Shown here: positions 47,901 to 58,119 of the stretch, one piece after another
Layout of the letters: each line of letters starts with the position of its first letter
Numbering within the stretch: the stretch's first letter is position 1
Assembly (NCBI RefSeq): GCF_025118155.1
Contig: NW_026251432.1
Coordinates: forward strand, 62,001 to 126,000
Direction of reading: 5' to 3'
DNA from: Cokeromyces recurvatus
Taxonomy: Eukaryota; Mucoromycota; Mucoromycetes; Mucorales; Mucoraceae
Length of the DNA stretch: 64,000 nt
Made by a program: the position numbers and the translations under genes
Notes under the pieces: model-generated
What the model was told of the DNA's origin: nothing
The model's database searches: none
What the model saw: only the letters and a program-made list of their open reading frames with translations

Positions 47901-50838
47901 AAGAAAAGAAAAGGAAAGGAAAGGAAAGGAAAAAAGGAAAGGAAAAAAGGAAAAAAAAAAAAAAAAAAAAAAACTTACAGTCAAATTAATACCAACACCA
48001 CCTGCTCTTGTACATAATAAAAAGACAAAGGATTGATTGATAGGTAATGTAGAGAAACGATCAATAGCAGCTTGTCTTTGTTCACCAGGGACACTTCCAT
48101 CAATACGTTCATGAGGATACTGTCGACCATGAAGATAATCAGACAAAATATCTAAGCAGCTATATATATATGTAAAACATGAATACTACATATAAATAAT
48201 ATATATACATATATACATATATATATATATACCTCGTGAATTGAGAAAATATCAAGACTTTATGGTTTCCTTCGAATAATTTTCGTAAAAGTTTGTCAAT
48301 TAAAACCAATTTACCAGAAGATTCAATTAAGCATTTAAATTGATCTTGAATTGTTTTTGCCCTATTTTCAGAAACAATCATTTCTTCCGCTCCTTCTAAT
48401 AGATAAGGATGAATACAGCACTTTCTAAGCTGGATCATGATATTACGAAGATGTGGCATTTCTCTGTTAGCTATAAACAAATAGTAAAAAAAAAAAAGGG
48501 TAAATAAAGAACTATATACATGTACACACACACACGTATATATATATATATATATGTATATAAATATATGAATATGTATTAATATTTACTTTTTCCTCCT
48601 TTTTTTAAAAAATTGAAATTCTTTTCTAGAATAGCTCGATACCATTTCTTTTGAGGATTCGTTAATTCAACTTCAATCACTGTTTCTTCTTTTACAGGAA
48701 TACTTTTTTCAACATCTTCTTTAAATCGACGCAACATAATAGGTTTCAATAATGCTTGAAGCTTTTCTACTTCAGCTGCAGTTTGTAAATTGCCATATTC
48801 TGCAAAGAAGGCCCTCTCATTGTTGAATACTTCAGGTTGCATAAAATTTAGAAGACTATAAAGCTCATCCAATTTATTTTGTAAAGGTGTACCAGTTAAT
48901 AATAATTTATGATCGATTGAAAATGATTTAAGTACTTCACCCACTTTAGATTGCTATTATAGATAAAACACAAGATATGTATGTGTATATGTGTGTGTAT
49001 GCGTATGCGTATGTTTATTATTATATTTACCTTGTTTTTCAATCGATGCGCTTCATCAAATACGGCACATTTCCAAGAAATATCTTTTATATGATGAGTG
49101 CCTGCTAGGGCCATTTCATATGTAGTAATCAAGACATCAAACTTATACCGATTAGGTATAGTTCGACTTTGTATATCCTTGTAATAAAATTCAGTTTCTG
49201 CAATCAAATTACGAGACAAGATACTACCACGATAATCAATGACATTTAAATTTGTCCAAGCTTTAAAGGCCCTCTCCCAGTGAGGAATAGTTGAGAGTGG
49301 AGCTACAATCAAGAAGGGACCTTTGATATTGATTCGATAGTAAATATCATTTAAAAAGGCCACAGATTGAACTGTTTTACCAAGTCCCATTTCATCCGCC
49401 AATATACACGAACGATGATGATAATAACAAAATCGTAGCCAATTCAAGCCTTCTAGTTGATAAGAACGCAATTCATTATCAAACTTATATTTTTGACTTT
49501 GATTGTATTTGACAAATTGTGTATAATTAGGTCGCTTAGGTGGATCAGGTAGTTTCTCTTGGGGAATAGTACGATTACGTTGGAATTCAATAATTTTAGT
49601 TGAATCCATCTCCTTCACATCTTCTTCACTTTCCCAAGTACTTGCATCATAGAACAATCCATTCCATTTAACCAAGTAATAAAGAATAGTTTTACCCGTT
49701 AAAGGATCCATTAAATCACCTTCATCAATGATACGATCTATTTTTAAATATTCAGAATAATCTTCTCCTCGTTGTCCATCTTGATTCCATTTTGTCAAAA
49801 ATTTTTTAATACGATGTTTTCCTAAATGTTCTGCTTCTACTCTCTCTTTTGACAACCATTCCAAATGGTGATAACTAGAAAACTAAATATGTATATATAT
49901 ATATATATATATACTTTATTATATATACAATATATTCATATATAAAGTTGTGTATGTTTTACCTTGAATTTTACTAAAAATTCTGGTTGATTTGTATTTG
50001 CATTTAACCGATAATCTAACATTTTTTCAAATAGCTTTGTTGCCATTGGAATCATTACAACAGGTGCTTCAGTTTTAGCAGAAGATGATTTATTCCGAGC
50101 AGATGTAGATCGATGTGCCTTAAAGTCATCATCATCATCATCATCATCGTATTCCTCTTCATCCTCGTCTGCCATGTCCTCATCAGAAAATCCTTGATAT
50201 GTTATTTTTCTTTTCAACTTGTTTTTTCTATTACTAGATCTTTGATTTGTTACAAGCGGTTGCTGTTGTTGCTGCTGCTGCTGATGCTGCTCAAATATAA
50301 TTTTCTGTTGATCTGGTAGTAATGATGGTTGATATTGAGTATGCATTTGGCTTCCTACTACTCTTTGCAACTGATAATTAGACAAATGAGGATGATTGGT
50401 CTCATTAATTGAAATGCCGCCATAAGTGCCCTGAAGAGAGGATGACTGCTGTTGTTGAAATCCAAACGATGATTCTTCTTGTTGTTGATGATGAAAGCTG
50501 ATCAAATTATTAGCAAAACCCTGTTGTTGTGATTGATTAAAAATAAAGTGTGTAGGGTATTGAGGACTGTCATCAAAGAATGAAGTATTAAAGTCCATAT
50601 TGATATTATTTGTTTGTTGTTGGGGAATATTAACAAATAGGTGATTATTATTATTATTATTAAATCCACTATTATCACCTGCTGTCACAATAACAGGATT
50701 TGTTGCAGCATCTAAATAGTCCGAAAATAGGTCATCTTGACCAAGTTGAATAGAGGGATAAAATGATCCTTGAGATATTGGTAGACTTGTTGGTCCATTA
50801 ACGACCCCTCGTTGTGAATGACTTTGTTGATGAGTCAT
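44956..50838 (-). CDS. CHD chromatin remodeller of the CHD6-9/Kismet class
   Basis: Seven exons (50838-49963, 49882-49031, 48953-48590, 48470-48233, 48159-47979, 47869-45852, 45760-44956), in phase, give 1,777 residues. Residues 1-280 are Gln/Asn-rich with acidic and basic stretches. Tandem chromodomains span about 280-420 ([15 protein letters not shown]...; [17 protein letters not shown]). The Snf2 ATPase follows: DEMGLGKT (Walker A), FDEAHRLKN (Walker B), [28 protein letters not shown], and motif VI from the exon at 47869. The C-terminal part carries blocks characteristic of CHD6-9 rather than CHD1: [22 protein letters not shown] followed by [28 protein letters not shown], and [17 protein letters not shown] leading to [20 protein letters not shown]. 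This ATP-dependent nucleosome-sliding enzyme acts in the nucleus. The C-terminal 180 residues are low-complexity. Confidence 0.92.
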
Positions 50839-51384
50839 TACACTAATGTAAGAGGGAAAAAAAAAAGTAATTAATTATAAATGGCCTTCAATTCTCTTTC
50901 TTTCTTCTCCATCCTCCCCCCCCTTTATGTGTATATGTAATGCTTACGAATTAAGTTAAGGAAAAAGAAAAAAATAGATATTTGTTCCTCTCTACAAAAC
51001 TATTATTATTATTACTATTATTATTATTATTTTGAGGAATTTACTTTGTTGAAATGTCTTTAATTGTAAATGTTTTTCTTCTTTTTTTTTATATATAAAA
51101 TGAAGAAAGGGAAAACAAACAAAAAAAAAAGAGAAGAATGAAAATTATTTATTATTTATCTGAACAGTCCGCTTTAACATTATTAAAAGTAAAGTGTAAA
51201 CCAATCAAACATAACTACTCCAAACAATTTATTATACATGACAGCGCATATTTAATTATAATTTGCCATGAAAAAAAAGGAGGAAAAGAGAGAGAGAGAG
51301 AGAGAGGTGAGATTTGAATAATAAAAAAAAAAAGAAGGGAATAAAATTTGTATGAATATGTGTTATGTGTGAGAGTTTTACTTC
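50839..51384. promoter_or_regulatory. 5' flank of the CHD gene
   Basis: 546 nt between the CHD start and the 3' end of the V-ATPase subunit A gene, both minus. AT-rich with an (ATT)n array near 51005 and GA repeats near 51290. It contains the CHD promoter by position. Confidence 0.45.
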
Positions 51385-53864
51385 TTAAGCTTCAAGGTCA
51401 TTGAATTTGGCTTCAATTTCCTTATGAAGTGCAGAATACTTTTCAACAAGTGTATTTTCACCTTCAGCAGGATCTTCAAATTTCATGGAAGATAATTTAT
51501 AAAGAATATCACCCATAAATTCACGAATCTTGGACCAAGTAATTTGGTTGTTGGAAGATTCAACAGCGTGAATGGCATGGTCATAAAAACCAATCATGTT
51601 ACGTAACATCCATGTCGTCTTATAGAAAGGACAATAGCGATCATAATTACTATAACCATTTTGTTGAAGGAAATCATCCTTAATGATTTGAGCGATTTCC
51701 AAAGTAATTTTATCAGTTTCATTCAAACCCGATTTACCAACAAGTTGAACAATTTCAGAAAGGTTTTCTTCCATTTGAAGGATTTCCTTACATTTATCAC
51801 GCAAGTGAATATATTCGGGATCATTCTTTTCATAATAAGGTTCAAGTACCTTCATATACTTGGAATAAGACAAGTTCCAGTTAACAGAGGGGAAATGCTT
51901 ACGTTGAGCGAGCTTCTTATCAAGACCCCAAAAGACTTGAACAATACCGAGTGTGGAAGCAGTGACAGGATCAGAGAAATCACCACCAGGAGGGGATACA
52001 GCGCCTACAATCGTGACACTACCTTCACGACTAGGATTACCAAGACAAGTGGCACGACCAGCACGTTCATAGAAAGAAGCAAGACGTGCACCGAGATAAG
52101 CAGGATAACCAGAATCAGCAGGCATTTCAGCAAGACGACCTGAGATTTCACGAAGGGCTTCAGCCCAACGAGAAGTAGAATCAGCCATCATAGCGACATT
52201 TTTACCCATATCACGGAAATATTCAGAAAGTGTAATACCAGTATAAATAGATGCTTCACGAGCGGCAACTGGCATATTGGAAGTATTAGCAACCAAAGTA
52301 GTACGTTTCATAATAGATTCTTTACGACCTTCATGCTCAATTGAAAGTTCAGGGAAATCCATTAAAACTTCAGCCATTTCATTACCACGTTCACCACCTA
52401 AAAATAAATAATTCTTTGATACCATGTACATATACATCTATCATTATTTTATACTTACAACCAACATAGATAATAATATCAGAGTTAGAGTACTTGGAAA
52501 GAGATTGAGAAATGACAGTTTTACCACAACCAAAGGCACCAGGAATAGCCGTAGTACCACCTTGGACACAAGGGAAAAGGGAATCTAAAACACGTTGACC
52601 TGTCAACAAAGGATGATTAGCAGATAACTTTTCTGCAACAGGACGAGGTGAACGTACAGGCCAGAGTTGTCTCATCGTATGCTTGGTCTTTTCACCTTCG
52701 AATTCAGTCTCAAGAACAACATCTTCAAGTGTATATTGACCCTTAGGGGCAATATACGTAATTGTACCACGACTCTTGGGTGGCAACATGATATTATGTA
52801 CAGTAACAAGAGAATTTTCATACACTTTACCATAAATGTCACCACCAGTAATATGATCTCCTACCTAAAGAAACTATTAAATATCTATCGATGAATCTTG
52901 CTTTTCCTTTGTTATACCTGGAAATTAAGAGGTTCGAAATCCCAACCAAAAGATTTATCCAAAGCAGGAGTAGCAATACCTCGAGGAATATAAATACTTT
53001 GAGAAGCTTCTTGAATAACCTATTCACAAAATAAAAATAAACGAAATTTAATACTCTCCTCATTATATTCTATTTTATGTAGCTTTGCAATTTACCCTAA
53101 GCGGTCGCTGAATACCATCATAAATATTTGACATAAGACCTAACAAATAATAATAAATATAGATACAACAAATATTACACTATACAATGTATTATTTTAC
53201 CAGGACCAAGCTCAACAGATAAAGGTTTACCAGATCGTAAAACTGGATCACCCACAGTTAAACCACCTTTTATATTTCAAGTCAGTAAGAGAGAACAGGA
53301 AAAAAAAATGGTATAAAATAATTTATATATTACCAGTTTCTTCATAAACTTGAATAGTTGCCTTATCTCCATCAATACGAATGACTTCACCTACAAGTTC
53401 AGAATGACCAACACGTACCTATTATAAACGTCAAGTAAGGGGGAGATTTTTTCTTAATTTATTGTTTCAGGTTTTTTTTTTTTTCTACACAAGAACAAAA
53501 CTTACTAATTCATACATGGCAGAACCACGCATGTTATCAGCAACAACAACTATAGATAAAAGAAAGTTAAAATATTATGTTTATCATTAAAGAGCAAAAG
53601 GAAAAAAAAAAGTTTTTTTTTTTTTAAATAAAGACAAAAGCATATTATATGTTTTCTTCTCACCTGAACCAGAAACAGAATAGATGGTACCGAAATCAGA
53701 CTCGCGTTCATGGTCTCTAATTTTGGGTAAATCTCTTTGTGCGTTTTCAAGTGCTCCTGCCTAAAACAATATTTTGTTAGAAACAATAAAAAAATGATAA
53801 TACAAAAAAAAAAAAAGAGGTATTTAGTTGATTCTATAAACTAATATATAAATTGACTCACCAT
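51385..53864 (-). CDS. VMA1: V-type H+-ATPase catalytic subunit A
   Basis: Catalytic A subunit of the V1 sector on vacuoles and endosomes; hydrolyses ATP to drive proton import. The start codon ATG (53864-53862) forms the whole coding part of exon 1: the donor GTGAGT follows at once, and exon 2 begins at 53760 with [14 protein letters not shown]. Further exons read [70 protein letters not shown], and so on. Walker A is GAFGCGKT. The last intron splits the Cys codon of [16 protein letters not shown], then the final exon runs to LNDLEA with [16 protein letters not shown] and [22 protein letters not shown] motifs. Length about 615 residues, normal for an intein-free subunit. No intein is present. 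Confidence 0.96.
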
Positions 53865-54184
53865 TTTATTTTAAAACTAATGAAAAAAAAAAAACAAAGC
53901 AGATTAATAAAAATAAAAAAGGACAAGAAAAAGCATTTTGTCAGATAATTTACCTTTAACAAAATAACTGGAATTAAGGAAAAAAAAAGAAGAAAAAAAA
54001 AGTCGAGATGGTATAAAAAAAAAATAAAATATTGTGTGTCAAGGGGAAAACTTATCTTTTTTTTTTTTTTTCTGAAGTCGTTTATGTGTATCTATTTCTG
54101 CAGAGCGGCTTTAGTGAATTGCCAATGATCATTAATTTAAAAGCCGCACAATGCGTCACAGCTGGGCAATCATGTTTTCTCTAG
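53865..54184. promoter_or_regulatory. VMA1 5' flank
   Basis: About 320 nt between the VMA1 start and the left inverted repeat of the decayed element. It has A/T runs and then a more complex stretch (54095-54180). It should contain the VMA1 promoter and 5' UTR; no specific element was identified. Confidence 0.45.
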
Positions 54185-54210
54185 TGAATATAGTATCTCG
54201 GACGATGTTA

Positions 54211-54246
54211 GACGAATCAAAATTAATTTTCAAACGTTCAGCTTAC
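54211..54246 (-). repeat. Left copy of the inverted repeat
   Basis: Reading the minus strand from 54246 gives GTAAGCTGAACGTTTG, then a self-complementary AAAATTAATTTT and GATTCGTC. It pairs with 57312-57347. Confidence 0.75.
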
Positions 54247-54249
54247 CTT

Positions 54250-55440
54250 TTTTGGGTGAAGAAGAAACGAACGTTATTTGCTTCTACAAAATACTTGATG
54301 ACGACCACGGACACTAATTAAGTCTTTTGAATTTTTGAAAATGTTCTTTGAAGCAAGACATTTCGTTACATGGATGGCAAGTTTGTATTTTCAAAATTAT
54401 TAGATTCGACATTTTATACCTTTGACGTTCGAAATTGGTCAACATAAACAAGTAAGAGATCACCAGATCTCTGTTTGTATTTAAGCTGTCGTCTAAAATA
54501 CTTTAGTATCATCTGTTTGCAGACCGTAGAATTTGTTTGAGTCTTTGTCAAATATTTTGTTCCCAAAAGATATTATAGATAGCCCATATTGATGATAATG
54601 GAATTTTTCTGGCTTCCAGTATTTATCGACTCTTCTAAATAAACAGCGGATGAGTATGGTAATCAACCTAATGTTATACTACCACTAACCTTTATATCTT
54701 TTGGAGTTGCTTGTCTTTCGTCTTTAGCTTCTTGTACTTTCTTTTTCTTCTTTTCCTTTCTGTTCTTCGTGTTGTTTTCCCTTGACTTCATTCTATTTTC
54801 TACCACCATTGATCAAAATGTTTACCATTTATTGTCTAGCTCTTTGTCTACCTTAGTATAGGTGAGAATGACTCTCTGCCGTTGAGGAACTATTGAGCTC
54901 TAATATTGCTTTGAAGATGCCTTAATAGATAACTGACATACTGAAGATATGTCGAGAGATTAAGAGTCTTTGCCCCGTCGGCATATTTAATAGAATTGTG
55001 TTCATTTCTTCAGCGATCATTCTTTCCTTCTCTCATTTAATGATTTCCCAACAGCACTTGTATTTCTTCTTGTTTAGTTAACTTGTGGTTTAGACATTCT
55101 TTTGATCCTGTGCTTTTCTGACCGTCTTAGCTGCCATTTTGAACATGCAGTCCTACTCTCTACTTGTCGAACCACATCATTACGTTGTCTTCTCATCAAA
55201 TTTGTGCCTTTTTTGGCTCAATCCTTTCATAATCTGCTGTACTTCTTTTATGCTTTGTACTAACTATATTATATACACGATTACTAGATATTGCTTTTAT
55301 ATCTTCTCTATCTCATGTATCTAAACGAATAGATATTTACCATGTGACAACATCGATGCAAAATAGTTGCATTGACTACTTCTTTTTGTGTGATACCCAG
55401 GTTTGCTGCAGTCCTTGCATATGACTTTAGCTAAACAAGA
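54250..55440 (-). pseudogene. Relic of a Fanzor/TnpB-like (OrfB) gene
   Basis: Minus-strand fragments in order: a zinc-knuckle-like VICKDCSKPGYHTKRSSQC near 55430-55370; a basic stretch with KNRKEKKKKKVQEAKDER near 54770-54720; VDKYWKPEKFHYHQYGLSII then SFGNKIFDKDSNKFYGLQTD near 54630-54510; and, after a one-base shift, RRQLKYKQRSGDLLLVYVDQFRTSKV near 54496-54420 (20 or fewer residues matter: the D-Q-F-R-T-S block). In Fanzor and TnpB proteins the last RuvC Asp lies in a D-E/Q-F-R-T-S motif followed by a zinc ribbon, and the upstream F-G-N/D block and R-x-L-K helix match the same region. The zinc-ribbon Cys pairs are mostly lost (TCHPC remains). Stops and shifts make it inactive. The family assignment is an inference from these motifs. 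Confidence 0.5.
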
Positions 55441-55541
55441 TGATATAAAACTTATTAAATCTTGTAAGTATACACTATATAATATTGTCTATAACTTTTT
55501 ACCTTGTTCTTCTTCTATCTCTTCTCTTCAATTCGAAACTC

Positions 55542-55574
<33 letters not shown>

Positions 55575-55624
55575 CATGAATTCTTTCTTTAAACATTTAT
55601 TTTATAAATATATATTGCTAAAAG

Positions 55625-55666
<42 letters not shown>

Positions 55667-56099
55667 CAAAAGAAATAGTGATATGAAGATGTATAATGCT
55701 TGATCACATAGGATGAAATTGATAAAAACTGACAATATGTTGTGATTGATGGTTTTTTCTTAGCATGTAATTAAAGAGAAGATGTATGAGAGTATACTTA
55801 TATAAGATGCTGAATGGTCGATATCATATGTGTATATATATATAATAACGTCATGAATTATTTTCTTACCACTGCTTCCATATATGTACACAAAGAATCC
55901 AAGTATTCACAAACAGGTAATATAGTCGGTATACCCTAGCTTGAGATTAAAGAATTTTAGATGCTAAAGGCTGTAGGCTTTCATTTAATGAAATAATACT
56001 ATATAATTGTTCTTTTATCTTAACATCAAACTCTCAACGGCGCATGTATATAAATATATATACATATATTCTTCACTGATAGATTATCTTATAAACACA

Positions 56100-56285
56100 C
56101 ACACACACACACATACACATACTTCCGTATACAAAAGTGCTGACGAGTTCATAATTGTTGCACGATCAATCGAATTGAACCCAGAAGAGATTCTCGAGTC
56201 ATTGGCGCTTTATCTGAGCAAACACGATAAATGTCTCGCAGATTATCAGACCAGTTTTCATGTAATTCATTTTCAATACACATAG
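56100..56285 (+). pseudogene. Coding-like fragment inside the decayed element
   Basis: After a CA microsatellite, about 45 codons read as a natural-looking amphipathic segment (SADEFIIVARSIELNPEEI, then a helix with LESLALYLSKHDKCLADY) before the frame fails. No family recognised. The composition suggests a former exon or element ORF on the plus strand. Confidence 0.3.
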
Positions 56286-56547
56286 AATATATTATTTTGC
56301 AGTAATGTAGATATTTCTTGGCCTTTCTTTTAGAGACATAAAAAATACTCTGATGATAGTCATATCTCATTCACTCTTTTGTCTGTTTCACGTGAAATAT
56401 TACAGAGACATTTTAACATACACACTCTTGCTATTTAAGAATGAAAAAGTGACAAGTCAATAACTAAGTATATCATTGCAAATTTTGGAAGCAGTTCACC
56501 ATTTATATAAACCCAAATTCGGACGTAGTACATTTATCTAGAATATA

Positions 56548-56571
56548 ATCCCTCCCCCGTGGGGGGGGGCA
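56548..56571. repeat. C5/G9 hairpin
   Basis: CCCTCCCCC is followed closely by GTGGGGGGGGGC, forming a strong GC stem in AT-rich DNA inside the decayed element. It may be structural or a slippage-prone tract. Confidence 0.45.
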
Positions 56572-57311
56572 AGCTCAATAAATTGGTTTAAAGTAGCATG
56601 AGTTTTTGAGTAGAAGAAAAGTATATGTACTATGTAATGAGCTTATTATGAAACCACAAAACTTCTTGGCAATAGTAGTGATCATACTAATGTAATATTT
56701 CAACCTGGGCGCATACAAACCCCTTTCTTCATCCATCAACAACTAACAGTCGAAAGTAAAAGACAGCAGCATTCAAACTTCATAAAAAAAATGCTACCTA
56801 ATAATAGCTTCTAGTGTACAAACATACGTGCCTTTAAATGGATAAGCTGAATATCTAACCACCACAACAGTGGGCAAGAGTCCTTTATTATATTTCAGGT
56901 TAAAAAGTCTGAACATTAACCACTCATTTGTCTGAAACTAATGTTTTTTTTTCCAAAAAAAGGTAAGCTGAACATCTGGTTCTATCGCTGGCCAGTTATG
57001 TGTACCATTCTACAGGAAATAGATTATTTAATGCACGATAAACTACCCCCTCCACTTCTTGATCCAGGCAGAAAATTACTCAACTGGTTGTCTCTTTAAA
57101 CTTGTTAGCAATATTCCCCTTTCTTTCTCACTTTCTCTTCTTCCTTTCCTTTACCTTTTTACCTCTTGTCCCATAAGAGGGTTTTTAGATACTTTTTTCA
57201 CATAATTTGAACTGACCTGGGCAATCCAATATAATAAAGATATTATGTGCCCATAGGTCGCTTTTTAAATTTTAATTTATAAAAATAATAAAAAAAAAAA
57301 AATGTTTAAAC

Positions 57312-57347
57312 GTAAGCTGAACATCTGAAAATTAATTTTGATTCGTC
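57312..57347 (+). repeat. Right copy of the inverted repeat
   Basis: Reads GTAAGCTGAACATCTG, then AAAATTAATTTT and GATTCGTC; 34 of 36 identical to the left copy in the opposite orientation. Confidence 0.75.
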
Positions 57348-57380
57348 CAAAGAAACATCTTCCGATACTACGCATCAGGA

Positions 57381-58119
57381 TTTAACAGTCCCAAATCTGT
57401 ATTTTAAAACTGTCAAAGGAGCAGCAACAAACAGTGATATGAATGCACTCTTAGGTCTTTGTATTGTTGGAGGAAGAAATTGTTTAAATTATGAATAGAA
57501 TATTCAACTCAATGGTTCTTTTATCATTATATGATACACCATGATCTATTTGTAATGATTTTATTTAAGCCAGTATGTGTTCACTTATGTAATTAGTCAA
57601 GAGGACATGATAAGAAAAAGACAATTATAATAGGCATGTAAATCATTTCTATTGAAAATCAAATGTTTCTCCTTCTTTCTTTACTGTAATGACTATAAGG
57701 CATTCATTGCTAAAGTCGCTGAGTTTAATACATTTGATATATTGAAATGGCGGAACCTTTTTGAAATAAGAGTGTAGACTTGGATGTGATCATTTTTTAG
57801 AAGATATAAAATAATATATAACTAAGTGAAATATTTTATAATTTATTGATTCACAACAGGAGGTTAAATATAGTTCATAATTGTCATTGTTTTCAATTAT
57901 TTTCAATTGTTTATTATTTACTAATAAGAAAAATATATATTAAAATTATGTAAGTCACGTGAGTTTTGTTGCTCTGTTGTATTTATATGAATTCAACCAA
58001 TTATTATTACTTCAAATTTCAAATTTCATTTTCTTTTTTTTTTTCATTTTCTATATTTGTTATAGTAAAGATACAGATCTCTCTCTCTTTTTTTTTTTTT
58101 TTTTAAATAATCATTGCAA
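57381..58119. other. 5' flank of the CDC34 gene
   Basis: 739 nt between the right inverted repeat and the E2 start. A short open stretch at about 57365-57500 (QDLTVPNLYFKTVKGAATNS core) ends at a stop and has no Met; it may be a residual coding fragment. The remainder is AT-rich and should contain the promoter. Confidence 0.4.

Larger units (their letters stand above)
54185..57380. mobile_element. Decayed ~3.2-kb element bounded by inverted repeats
   Basis: A 36-nt core at 54211-54246 (minus reading) matches 57312-57347 (plus) at 34 of 36 positions. The core reads GTAAGCTGAAC, then two differing bases, then TGAAAATTAATTTTGATTCGTC. The similarity continues outward for about 25-30 nt with small gaps (AGTATC...GGA-GATGTT). 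Chance identity of this length in opposite orientation 3.1 kb apart is unlikely. Shorter copies of GTAAGCTGAACATCTG lie just inside the right end (56962-56978, and a diverged one at 56843). The interior carries a relic gene on the minus strand (see separate entry). Target-site duplications were not identified. All interior frames are broken. Confidence 0.6.

Noticed and set aside
51661..52143. 160-codon plus-strand frame
   Set aside because: Antisense shadow of the highly conserved V-ATPase subunit A exon; low-complexity Thr/Arg composition and no start context.
52391..52825. Possible VMA1 intein
   Set aside because: Only about 70 nt separate the codon halves at the intein site; no splicing or endonuclease blocks are present and GT-AG borders restore the Cys codon exactly.
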